This document shows positions 1 through 5,858 of a stretch of DNA of 8,488 nt, piece after piece (position 1 is the stretch's first letter; each line of letters begins with the position of its first letter). The notes under the pieces are model-generated. The model made no database searches. It saw nothing but the letters and a program-made list of their open reading frames with translations, and was not told the origin of the DNA. A program made the translations under genes and the position numbers. Location of the stretch: assembly GCA_903905395.1 (NCBI GenBank), contig CAIVGD010000209.1, positions 1-8,488 of the forward strand, written 5' to 3'. The stretch is from an uncultured Verrucomicrobiota bacterium. GTDB taxonomy: Bacteria; Verrucomicrobiota; Verrucomicrobiia; Methylacidiphilales; Verrucolacustridaceae.

Positions 1-166
1 ACTTAATTTTACCAGCGGTAAATTCCACTTCTGTCCTTTCTAGCACTTCTCGATGCCACTTCGGGCTCTCAAAAGCACTCTCCTCCGCAGCAATATCACC
101 CCAAAGTGTCTCGATAATCTGCAGTTTTTCCATGACGGGGATGGTACGAAGCTCAGTAATGCTCAT
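1..166 (-). CDS. Addiction-module antitoxin-like protein, 3' end outside window
   Basis: The frame opens at an ATG (166-164) and stays open to base 1, so 55 residues are visible and the C-terminus is missing. The N-terminus has the pattern of the small 'putative addiction module component' family (about 70-75 residues): MSITELRTIPVMEKLQIIE, then TLWGDIAAEES, then SPKWHREVLERTE. The family hallmarks are an N-terminal helix with L..L/I..P..EK, an LW.D core, and an 'SP.WH..VL.ER' segment. In known cases such proteins are antitoxins paired with a RelE/ParE-like toxin encoded directly downstream; here that position is left of base 1, so the toxin cannot be seen. No Shine-Dalgarno precedes the ATG, and a promoter-like sequence ends only 7 bases upstream, so the transcript may be leaderless. 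The family call rests on pattern recognition only. Confidence 0.75.
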   Translation of the reverse strand, partial: MSITELRTIPVMEKLQIIETLWGDIAAEESAFESPKWHREVLERTEVEFTAGKIK

Positions 167-173
167 CTAAAGT

Positions 174-201
174 ATTTTAGCCTAGTGATGAAGCGCCGCA
201 A
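174..201 (-). promoter_or_regulatory. Possible sigma70-type promoter of the antitoxin-like gene
   Basis: Read on the - strand, TTGCGG (201-196) and TAAAAT (179-174) are separated by 16 bases, and the -10-like box ends 7 bases before the ATG at 166. A start of transcription at the usual distance would fall at or next to the A of the ATG, giving a leaderless mRNA. That fits the absence of a ribosome-binding site. Both boxes are imperfect and the assignment is an inference. Confidence 0.3.
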
Positions 202-305
202 TGGTTTCTTTGACGGCAAATCTTCGCCAAAAACCTAGGACTAGATAGCGGCGGTCTGTCCCTAGAACGCCTGCGCCCAATCTTCAATTTTGTTCGCCCA
301 GCTAG

Positions 306-369
306 GCGGCCTCGGAGCTGCCGCCGCTACCTTAGCTCTCAATTCTCAGCTCTTCTGACTTCAACTTAA
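306..369. repeat. Dispersed 64-base repeat, copy A (3' of guaB3)
   Basis: This segment matches 7373-7436 without gaps at 61 of 64 positions; the differences are at 318, 326 and 333. The last 36 bases (334-369) are identical. One end carries a small hairpin, GGCGGC (305-310) pairing with GCCGCC (320-325) around a 9-base loop. The other end runs into two tandem ACTTAA hexamers (364-375). It lies only about 10 bases beyond the guaB3 stop codon, on the 3' side. No T-tract follows the hairpin on the guaB3 strand, so it is not a standard intrinsic terminator. It belongs to a dispersed non-coding repeat family of unknown role. Confidence 0.85.
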
Positions 370-379
370 ACTTAACCGA

Positions 380-1543
380 CTACCGCGTCCCCATCCCCAC
401 CCCCTGCACGGTCTGAAACACCTTCCCCTCCGTCTTAATCGACGGGGCTATGATAATCTCCGTCTCCTGAAATTGGCGCAGTGTTTTTGCACCCACGCTT
501 CCCATGCAGGTGACGACCGCACCGACGAGATTTTGGGAACCATCATCCAACGTGGCCGGACCAAAAAGGATCTGCCTCAAACTGCCGGTCACGCCCACCT
601 TGATCCTAGTTCCCCTCGGTAAATTCGCATGCGGCGTTGCCATGCCCCAATGATTTCCACAGCCGGGCGCCTCTTCCGATCGGGCAAAAGCACTGCCAAT
701 CATCACCGCATCCGCCCCGCAGGCGAAAGCTTTGCAAATATCCCCACCCTTGTTCATCCCACCATCGGTAATGATCGGCACATATCTCCCGCGTTTCTTA
801 AAATACGTATCCCGCGCCGCCGCGCAGTCCACCGTGGCCGTTACCTGAGGCACGCCCAGACCGAGCACTCCGCGCGTGGTGCAAGCCGCACCAGGACCCA
901 CGCCAACGAGCAGTGCCGAGATGCCAGCTTCCATTAACTCAAGACTGACCCCGTACGTCACAGTATTCCCCACCATCACCGGAATCTTCATCGATTTGCA
1001 AAATTTCGCCAAATCGAAGCTCTTGTACTCCGAGGAAATGTGCCGCACCGTCGCGACGGTCGATTGCACAACAAAAATATCCGCCCCCGCCTTCTGCGCG
1101 ATCGCACCGTACTTCTCCGCTTTCTGGGGAATGGAAGAGACGGCCACCACGATCCCCGCCTTTTTCATCTCCTTCACCCGCTTGGCGATCAGCTCTTCCC
1201 GAATCGGCGGAAGATACATCTTCTGAATCAAATGGGTGCTGGTCTCCTTGTCCGACTTTGCAATCTGTTCAAGAATACCACTCGGATCCTCATAGCGCGT
1301 CTGCACTCCCTCGAGATTGAGCACGGCCAATCCCCCCATCTTGCCCATGGCGATGGCAAACTTGACATCCACCACCCCATCCATCGCCGAGGCCAGAATC
1401 GGAACTTGAAAGGTGTGCTTCCCGATCGAGAACTCCGTGTTCACCTCACTCGGGTTGATGGTGACATCCCCTGGGACGAGCGCGATCTCGTCAAACCCGT
1501 AAGTTACCCTGGCTTTTCGATTTCTACCGATCCACATGCCCAT
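380..1543 (-). CDS. guaB3: GuaB3-family IMP dehydrogenase-related protein (CBS-less)
   Basis: The 387-residue product is an IMP dehydrogenase/GMP reductase-type TIM barrel. GPGAACTTR (216-224) supplies the catalytic-loop cysteine, Cys221, which in this superfamily attacks C2 of the purine ring. DGGMNKGGDI (260-269) and GSAFARSEEAPG (283-294) match the phosphate-binding and following loops. Residues 298-329 (HWGMATPHANLPRGTR, then the GSLRQILFGP stretch) occupy the flap region. The N-terminal YGFDEIALVPGD start is typical. The regulatory CBS pair found in about 490-residue IMPDHs is absent, and length and motifs fit the roughly 380-residue GuaB3 subfamily. The expected activity is oxidation of IMP to XMP with NAD in cytosolic guanine-nucleotide synthesis, but substrate use within this subfamily is less certain than for GuaB. 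The start is set by AAGGAG 7 bases upstream of the ATG. It is the last gene of the leuB-exbBD unit, 14 bases after the zinc-ribbon gene. Confidence 0.92.
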   Translation of the reverse strand: MGMWIGRNRKARVTYGFDEIALVPGDVTINPSEVNTEFSIGKHTFQVPILASAMDGVVDVKFAIAMGKMGGLAVLNLEGVQTRYEDPSGILEQIAKSDKETSTHLIQKMYLPPIREELIAKRVKEMKKAGIVVAVSSIPQKAEKYGAIAQKAGADIFVVQSTVATVRHISSEYKSFDLAKFCKSMKIPVMVGNTVTYGVSLELMEAGISALLVGVGPGAACTTRGVLGLGVPQVTATVDCAAARDTYFKKRGRYVPIITDGGMNKGGDICKAFACGADAVMIGSAFARSEEAPGCGNHWGMATPHANLPRGTRIKVGVTGSLRQILFGPATLDDGSQNLVGAVVTCMGSVGAKTLRQFQETEIIIAPSIKTEGKVFQTVQGVGMGTR

Positions 1544-1550
1544 GATTCAG

Positions 1551-1556
1551 CTCCTT
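1551..1556 (-). promoter_or_regulatory. Shine-Dalgarno of guaB3
   Basis: AAGGAG on the - strand lies 7 bases before the guaB3 ATG (1543) and just after the stop codon of the preceding gene (1560-1558). It is the best ribosome-binding site in the six-gene unit and supports the 1543 start over the internal ATG at residue 3. Confidence 0.85.
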
Positions 1557-1557
1557 T

Positions 1558-1788
1558 TTAACTCGCCCGAAATGCGATGGGCCGACGCGCCCCACATTTC
1601 CGGCAACGCAGGGAGTGCCACGCATGCTCCCGTGGATTTTTTGCGCCGCACACCGGACAACTCACCATATCTTTGAACCGCCGATGGACGAATGACGCTT
1701 TCCATCCTCCCACCATCCACAAAAGAAAAACAATGCCAAGAAAAAGACAAAGATAGAGAAGAAGAAGTTGTGAACCGGTCAGAGTCAT
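1558..1788 (-). CDS. Small membrane-anchored zinc-ribbon protein
   Basis: A 76-residue protein not recognised as a named family. Residues 7-28 (QLLLLYLCLFLGIVFLLWMV region) form one hydrophobic transmembrane segment. A short basic stretch follows (HRRFKD), then two CxxC knuckles: SCPVCGAKN (Cys44, Cys47) and RCRKCGARR (Cys62, Cys65), separated by 14 residues. This is the layout of a zinc-ribbon, and the basic flank suggests the ribbon faces the cytoplasm. The ATG (1788-1786) overlaps the stop of the TonB-like gene in an ATGA, indicating translational coupling; guaB3 follows 14 bases after its TAA. The context suggests an accessory of the ExbB/ExbD/TonB-like complex or a protein-binding or nucleic-acid-binding anchor. 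No function is claimed beyond metal binding by the four cysteines. Confidence 0.8.
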   Translation of the reverse strand: MTLTGSQLLLLYLCLFLGIVFLLWMVGGWKASFVHRRFKDMVSCPVCGAKNPREHAWHSLRCRKCGARRPIAFRAS

Positions 1789-2513
1789 GGCTGCACCGCC
1801 TCCGCCGGGATATCAACTGCCCAGAGAATCCGCACCCTCCCCCACTCCACCCACTTGCCCGGAGCCGGCTCAAACCTCCACGACCGCAAGAGATTGGACG
1901 CCTCCCTATCCACCACCAAATCCCCCGTCGACCCCTCCAGACAGACAAATCGTACCGCCCCATCCTCATCCACCCCAATGCGCGCGGTCGTCGGCTCCAA
2001 AGCGTTCGCACTTTTCATCGCCGGCAACCGAATGGATTTGGTCTGTTTGCGTTGCTTCAAATCCCCACTCAACTCAAACCAGGACTGAGGCACCGCCCGT
2101 TCCGACGACACCGCGGCACTCTCCCGCCCTTGATTGTGGTAGGAACCTATTGAAGTGGCGGCTCGGACTGCGAGTGGAGCATCCTGTCCCAATCCTGTCG
2201 GCCGATAGACGGGTGCAGACAAGATATCCTGCGTAGGCCACGCCAAATCAGACCAGCCCCAGGTGACCCCCATCGCCAACTTTTTGGGTTGATCCGCCGG
2301 CAACACGATCGCGGACGGCTCAAAGAGACTCGCCATCCCCATCTTCTCCTCAGAGGCATGGGAGAGTGTGACTTTGCCAGGGCCAGGCGGGGGAATCGGC
2401 GGAAACACCCCCGGATCCCGAAAAATCGAAAAAGCCACCGCATGCGCCCCCAAAGAAAGAATTAGGAAACCGGTCAACCGCCGCCCCATCCGGGAAGGAA
2501 ACCTCAGCCTCAT
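1785..2513 (-). CDS. TonB-like energy transducer protein
   Basis: The 242-residue product begins with a basic N-terminus (MRLRFPSRMGRR), followed by one hydrophobic anchor at about 13-31 and a short proline-rich stretch (PPIPPPGPGK, 38-47). A weakly conserved middle leads to a C-terminal TonB_C-like domain at about 177-235: ARIGVDEDGAVRFV, then REASNLLRSWRFEPAPG, then VRILWAVDI. That is the beta-alpha-beta pattern by which TonB proteins touch outer-membrane receptors. Position directly after exbB and exbD, with an ATGA overlap (2510-2513), supports the role: passing proton-motive energy from ExbB/ExbD to the outer membrane. Unlike classical TonB it has no long Pro-Glu/Pro-Lys spacer; the linker is only mildly proline-rich and contains several Trp. 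The receptor or cargo cannot be deduced. It could instead serve a Tol-like or other envelope function. Confidence 0.84.
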   Translation of the reverse strand: MRLRFPSRMGRRLTGFLILSLGAHAVAFSIFRDPGVFPPIPPPGPGKVTLSHASEEKMGMASLFEPSAIVLPADQPKKLAMGVTWGWSDLAWPTQDILSAPVYRPTGLGQDAPLAVRAATSIGSYHNQGRESAAVSSERAVPQSWFELSGDLKQRKQTKSIRLPAMKSANALEPTTARIGVDEDGAVRFVCLEGSTGDLVVDREASNLLRSWRFEPAPGKWVEWGRVRILWAVDIPAEAVQP

Positions 2514-2929
2514 GGCGTGGCGGGGCCTGAGCGAGAGGCCAAGACCGCAGAGAGCCCGTTCTGCACCACGGCATCCAAAATCTGCGCCACCACCCCGTGC
2601 CGAAGTTCGCGATCCGCCCGCACCACCACCACCGCACGGGGTTCAGATTTGGCGATCCGCGCCAACTCGCCCCTCAACTTGGCCAGATCGATTGCCCGAT
2701 CGTTAAAAAAAATCTGAGGACTCAGCCCCGCCGTCGCCGTGATCACATATCGGGTGTCATTCACCCCCCCGTGGGACTGCCCTGGCGTAGGCGGATCGAC
2801 AACGATGCCGGGTTGAAAAACAAAACTGGAGGTCAGTAGAAAAAAAATCAGGAGTAGGAGAATGACATCAACCAATGGGGCCATATCCAGCGGCCCCCGC
2901 AGAATCCGGACCGAAGTCCGAACTTTCAT
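2510..2929 (-). CDS. exbD: ExbD/TolR-family biopolymer transport protein
   Basis: At 139 residues this is normal for the ExbD/TolR family. A short cytoplasmic N-terminus (MKVRTSVRILRG) leads into a single transmembrane helix at about 18-37 with the family sequence MAPLVDVILLLLIFFLL. Asp21 is the conserved membrane aspartate that takes part in proton conduction together with ExbB. The periplasmic domain follows (about 58-132), including the VVVRADRELRHGVVAQILD stretch typical of the ExbD C-terminal fold. Start and stop both overlap neighbours by 4 bases (ATGA at 2926-2929 with exbB and at 2510-2513 with the TonB-like gene). Coupled translation and a fixed stoichiometry are therefore likely. 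Confidence 0.93.
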   Translation of the reverse strand: MKVRTSVRILRGPLDMAPLVDVILLLLIFFLLTSSFVFQPGIVVDPPTPGQSHGGVNDTRYVITATAGLSPQIFFNDRAIDLAKLRGELARIAKSEPRAVVVVRADRELRHGVVAQILDAVVQNGLSAVLASRSGPATP

Positions 2930-3612
2930 GGGGTGGGCTTCTCCGCTCGGAGCTCCGTCGTCACCGGCGTGCTCAGCGTCGTGGGGCGCGACCGCCCCCC
3001 CTCCTTGAGAATCTGGATCATCTCAATTCCCGCCCGCTCCATGTCATTCACTTCCGAGCCCATCCTCGACACGAGATAGTTGTAGGCCACGTAAACCGGA
3101 ATGGCCACCACCAGCCCCGCCGCCGTCGTGAGTAGCGCTTCCCATATCCCTCCCGCCAACTCCCCCACCGGCACAGTCCCCCTCGCCCCACTCACCGCCT
3201 GAAAAACATGGATCATCCCAGTCACCGTCCCCAGCAACCCGAGAAGCGGCGAGACGTAACCCACCGTCGCCAAAATGGAAATATTTTTCTCTAACCGCGG
3301 CACCTGTAACTGAGCCACTTCTTGCAGCGACTCGCGCAAATCAGCCAAAGGCATATCCCTCTTCAACAATCCCGCCTGAACCACCCGCACCGCCGGTCCG
3401 TGCGCTTCGTCACACCTCTCGAGCGCCTCTTGGTAGCGCCCCTCTTTCACCAACGAGGCTATCCCCTCCAAAAACGGATCGAGTGGGGCCCCCATCCTTC
3501 GATACTCCAACAACCTCTCGGTAAAGACCGCCACCGCCACCACGCTCGCCCCTAGGATGACCCACATGATCGGGCCCCCCAGTCGCATCAACTCAAATAA
3601 TGTGGATGGCAT
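2926..3612 (-). CDS. exbB: ExbB/TolQ/MotA-family proton channel protein
   Basis: The 228-residue product has the three-helix ExbB/TolQ architecture. TM1 lies at about 12-32 (GGPIMWVILGASVVAVAVF), then a cytoplasmic loop at about 35-110 (EGRYQEALERCD, then LQEVAQLQVPRLEKNISIL). TM2 is at about 112-136 with the signature GLLGTVTGMI, and TM3 at about 156-182 (EALLTTAAGLVVAIPVYVAYN) carries the conserved Glu158. With ExbD it should form the inner-membrane proton-driven motor that energises the TonB-like protein encoded two genes on. An AAAGGA lies close upstream of the ATG (3-base spacing) and sits against the leuB stop codon, with only 9 bases between the two genes. The basic, Pro/Thr-rich C-terminal tail after residue 205 is somewhat long. 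ExbB rather than TolQ is preferred from the neighbours, since no tolB or pal is seen. Confidence 0.94.
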   Translation of the reverse strand: MPSTLFELMRLGGPIMWVILGASVVAVAVFTERLLEYRRMGAPLDPFLEGIASLVKEGRYQEALERCDEAHGPAVRVVQAGLLKRDMPLADLRESLQEVAQLQVPRLEKNISILATVGYVSPLLGLLGTVTGMIHVFQAVSGARGTVPVGELAGGIWEALLTTAAGLVVAIPVYVAYNYLVSRMGSEVNDMERAGIEMIQILKEGGRSRPTTLSTPVTTELRAEKPTP

Positions 3613-3621
3613 GGATCCTTT

Positions 3622-4728
3622 CTAACCCTTTCCCCGTCCCAAAGCGACCCTGCGGGCGATCTCCTGCGCCATCTCCCTTGTGCCCACCGCCTTCTCCCCC
3701 TTCATCGCAATATCCCCAGTCCTCCAACCCTCGTGAATCGCCCCCGCCACCGCCCCCCGAATGGCTACAGCCTCCTCCCGCTTCCCAAAACTCATCTCCA
3801 GCATCAGCGCCACGGAAAGAATCTGGGCAATCGGATTCGCCACTCCCTTCCCCGCAATGTCGGGAGCCGACCCACCCGCCGGCTCATAAAGACCAAAACT
3901 CCCCTCCCCCAATGACGCACTCGGCAACATCCCCAACGAACCGGCCACCGCCGCCGCTTCATCACTTAAAATATCTCCAAAAAGATTTTCACAAAGCAGT
4001 ACGTCAAACCGACCCGGCTCGCGTACCAACTGCATCGCCGCGTTGTCCACATAGATAAAATCCAGCGCGATCCCCGGATGCTTGGCCGCCACCCCCTTTA
4101 CCACCTTTCTCCATAGGAGACTGCTTTCCAACACATTGGCCTTGTCCACCAGCGTCACCCTTTTTTTTCTGCCAGCCGCCGCCAGAAAAGCCACCTCCGC
4201 CACCCTCTCAATTTCATGGGTCTCATAAACCATCGTGTCCACCGCCCGTTCCCCCCTCTCCGTCTTCTCCGTCCCCTTCGGTTGACCGAAATAAAGTCCG
4301 CCCGTCAACTCCCGCACCACGAGCACATCGAATCCCCCCGCCACCCGCTCGAGTCTCAGCGGCGAACACTCCGTCAGCTCCGGATACAACACCGCAGGAC
4401 GCAAATTCGCGTACAACCCGAAAATCTTTCGTAACGGCAGGAGAGCGGCGCGCTCCGGTTGCTCGTTCGGAGGAAGGGATTCCCACTTCGGCCCGCCCAC
4501 GCTCCCGAACAACACCGCCTTCGAGGAACGGCAAAGTTCCACCGTCTCCGCCGGCAAAGCTTTTCCCTTCGCGTCAATCGCCGCCCCCCCCACCAATCCA
4601 TCTCTCCACTCCAGCTGAAATCCATAGGCCTTCTCCACCGCCCCACATACCTCGCGGGTCGCCGTCATCACCTCGGGCCCAATCCCGTCCCCAGCCAATA
4701 CCGCGACTCTTCCTTTGGGTTCTGCCAT
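3622..4728 (-). CDS. leuB: 3-isopropylmalate dehydrogenase
   Basis: LeuB oxidatively decarboxylates 3-isopropylmalate to 2-oxoisocaproate with NAD in leucine biosynthesis, in the cytosol. The 368-residue length is typical. Visible hallmarks are AGDGIGPEV (12-20), the substrate-binding arginines Arg100, Arg110 and Arg139 (RELTGGLYFG), catalytic Tyr168 in VYETHEIERV, and Lys196 in DKANVL. The metal-binding aspartates are Asp228, Asp252 and Asp256 (YVDNAAMQLV and ENLFGDILSDEAA), and the NAD-binding loop is YEPAGGSAPDIAGKG (281-295). The LeuB-type 'RELTGG' loop separates it from isocitrate and tartrate relatives. AGGA lies 7 bases upstream of the ATG. It is the first gene of the unit that continues into exbB. 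No other leu gene and no leader-peptide attenuator is visible in the 75 bases upstream. Confidence 0.98.
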   Translation of the reverse strand: MAEPKGRVAVLAGDGIGPEVMTATREVCGAVEKAYGFQLEWRDGLVGGAAIDAKGKALPAETVELCRSSKAVLFGSVGGPKWESLPPNEQPERAALLPLRKIFGLYANLRPAVLYPELTECSPLRLERVAGGFDVLVVRELTGGLYFGQPKGTEKTERGERAVDTMVYETHEIERVAEVAFLAAAGRKKRVTLVDKANVLESSLLWRKVVKGVAAKHPGIALDFIYVDNAAMQLVREPGRFDVLLCENLFGDILSDEAAAVAGSLGMLPSASLGEGSFGLYEPAGGSAPDIAGKGVANPIAQILSVALMLEMSFGKREEAVAIRGAVAGAIHEGWRTGDIAMKGEKAVGTREMAQEIARRVALGRGKG

Positions 4729-4803
4729 CCTTCATTCCTAAATCGTTGCCCTCCCCGACTCAAGCATTCGACAGAAGATCCTTTTCCCCCCTAGGATTTT
4801 CAG
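4729..4803. promoter_or_regulatory. Divergent intergenic region, leuB and the 90-residue gene
   Basis: These 75 bases must hold the promoters for both directions. A TAGGA (- strand, 4740-4736) serves leuB with 7-base spacing, and AGGA (+ strand, 4793-4796) serves the gene at 4804, also with 7-base spacing. I see no convincing -35/-10 pair on either strand and no operator-like palindrome. Confidence 0.6.
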
Positions 4804-5076
4804 ATGGCCCTTTCCGAGGCAGAGCCCCTCCTCCACACCGCCCTCCAAAACTACTTCACCGCCGTCGCCGCCCAAAAATCACCCGCCGCCCCCGCCCTCA
4901 CCATCCACTTTAATAAACTCGATGCACTCGAATCCCAGCTCGCCTCCCAGCTCGATCCCCGCCTACGTCATTTTCTCGAATCCAAAAGCTACCGGAAAGC
5001 TCACGACTATCTCGAATCCGCCCTTTCCTCGAAGCTGGTCAACCCCACCCCACCTCGGCAAACTTGCACCCGATGA
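4804..5076 (+). CDS. Unrecognised 90-residue helical protein
   Basis: I do not recognise a family. The ATG has an AGGA 7 bases upstream, and the stop overlaps the start of the next gene by ATGA (5073-5076), so the frame is almost certainly real. The product lacks a signal peptide or membrane segment. It reads as mostly helical: an N-terminal amphipathic stretch (EAEPLLHTALQNYFTAVAAQ, 6-25), an Ala/Pro-rich turn, then a charged helical part with DALESQLASQL (40-50) and RHFLESKSYRKAHDYLESAL (54-73). The tail is Pro-rich (NPTPPRQTCTR). Tight coupling with the GYF_2 protein suggests the two work together, perhaps with this one as a small cytoplasmic partner; that is inference only. Confidence 0.77.
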   Translation: MALSEAEPLLHTALQNYFTAVAAQKSPAAPALTIHFNKLDALESQLASQLDPRLRHFLESKSYRKAHDYLESALSSKLVNPTPPRQTCTR

Positions 5077-5801
5077 GCACCCCCTCCCGCTACTACTACG
5101 TTGACGCCCAGAATCAGGCCGCCGGCCCTTTGACTCTCGACGAACTCCAAAGCCTTCACACCGCCGGAACAATTAACGCCGCCACTCTCGTGGTTCCCGA
5201 AGGCGCTCAGGATTGGGTCGCCTTCTCTACTCTCCCACCCGTGGCCGCCCAGCCCGCTCCCCAACCGGCAACCCCCGCTCCTGTCGCACAATTTCAACCC
5301 GCCGCTCAACTCCAGCCTGTCACCCTACCTCAACCCACAGCCCAGCCTGTCACCGCCGCGCGAGTCTCCTCTCTACACACCACCACTCCCACCGACGAAC
5401 CTGCCTGGGCCACCCAGCTTTTGCAGAAAATCGACCAACTCAGCTTTACCGCTGAAAAAATCGTCTCAGCCTTGGAGAAAAATCTCGCCGCCCGCCAGCC
5501 GGTCACTCCGATTCCTGCCACCGCCGCCCTCCATGCCGAGAGATTGCCTTTAAATCCCACTCCGAAATTCGGCATCGCTCAGGGAACTGCTGTCCCCGCT
5601 CAGGGAGTTGTGCCCGCCGGAATTCCTAGCACCACCCCCAGACCCATCCTGCCCAGACCCACGAGTGCCAGTACTCTCTCCCCCCTCGCCGTCCCCGCGA
5701 ACGCCGTGAGATCCCCACTCCCCCTCCCCTCCCTCGGAGCCAGCCCCACACCCACACCTCCCAAATCCGGCAACATTTTTAGTAAGTTCCTCAAAAAATA
5801 A
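5073..5801 (+). CDS. GYF_2-domain protein with Pro-rich linkers and a cationic tail
   Basis: The 242-residue product opens with a GYF_2-type domain (about 7-55): YYYVDAQNQAAGPLTLDELQ, then AGTINAATLVVPEGAQDWV. The 'YY.D..GP...L..L...G.I...TLV...G..DW' pattern is typical. GYF domains bind proline-rich peptides. A Pro/Gln/Ala-rich linker follows (56-93), then a predicted helix (108-141: EPAWATQLLQKIDQL and EKIVSALEKNLAAR), a second long Pro-rich stretch (142-231), and a short basic, aromatic C-terminal tail, GNIFSKFLKK. No membrane segment is visible. The ATG at 5073 is preferred because it forms an ATGA overlap with the preceding stop; an in-frame TTG at 5064 is the alternative. The protein could scaffold or bind its own Pro-rich segments in cis or trans. 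The molecular role is unknown. Confidence 0.85.
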   Translation: MSTPSRYYYVDAQNQAAGPLTLDELQSLHTAGTINAATLVVPEGAQDWVAFSTLPPVAAQPAPQPATPAPVAQFQPAAQLQPVTLPQPTAQPVTAARVSSLHTTTPTDEPAWATQLLQKIDQLSFTAEKIVSALEKNLAARQPVTPIPATAALHAERLPLNPTPKFGIAQGTAVPAQGVVPAGIPSTTPRPILPRPTSASTLSPLAVPANAVRSPLPLPSLGASPTPTPPKSGNIFSKFLKK

Positions 5802-5805
5802 TTCC

Positions 5806-5820
5806 CGCCCCTGCGGGGCG
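5806..5820. repeat. GC hairpin just after the GYF_2 gene
   Basis: CGCCCC (5806-5811) pairs perfectly with GGGGCG (5815-5820) around TGC, starting 4 bases after the stop codon. There is no T-tract on the + strand, so it could only be a weak or Rho-assisted terminator or an mRNA 3'-end stabiliser. Confidence 0.6.
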
Positions 5821-5858
5821 CCGGAAAAAACAGCGCCAACGGCGTGTCCGCGTCTGCG

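Larger units (their letters stand above)
380..4728 (-). other. Probable six-gene transcription unit leuB-exbB-exbD-tonB-like-zinc ribbon-guaB3
   Basis: All six genes run on the - strand with spacings of +9 (leuB/exbB), three ATGA overlaps (exbB/exbD, exbD/tonB-like, tonB-like/zinc ribbon) and +14 (zinc ribbon/guaB3). No internal terminator hairpin is seen. The only room for a main promoter is the 75-base gap in front of leuB. That the six genes form one transcript is inferred from the spacing. Confidence 0.75.

Noticed and set aside
53..238. Open frame of 61 codons on the + strand
   Set aside because: It overlaps the antitoxin-like frame on the other strand, which has a recognisable family pattern; the + frame does not.
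305..325. GGCGGC/GCCGCC hairpin as an intrinsic terminator of guaB3
   Set aside because: No T-tract follows the stem on the - strand, so an intrinsic terminator is not supported. A Rho-dependent or other role remains open.
1040..1561. Open frame of 173 codons on the + strand
   Set aside because: It lies entirely opposite guaB3, whose motifs are unmistakable. The translation is His/Arg/Leu-rich with no domain pattern, as expected of an antisense shadow.
1547..2011. Open frame of 154 codons on the - strand overlapping the zinc-ribbon and TonB-like genes
   Set aside because: Arg/Ser/Trp/Gly-rich translation without family features. It conflicts with two coupled genes that have clear domains.
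3600..4058. Pro-rich open frame on the + strand
   Set aside because: It is opposite leuB and reflects the C-rich strand composition; it shows no plausible protein features.
5312..5354. Two copies of CCAGCCTGTCACC 30 bases apart inside the GYF_2 gene
   Set aside because: They are in frame and encode Gln-Pro-Val-Thr in a low-complexity Pro/Gln/Ala linker. This is ordinary expansion of such a linker rather than a separate element.
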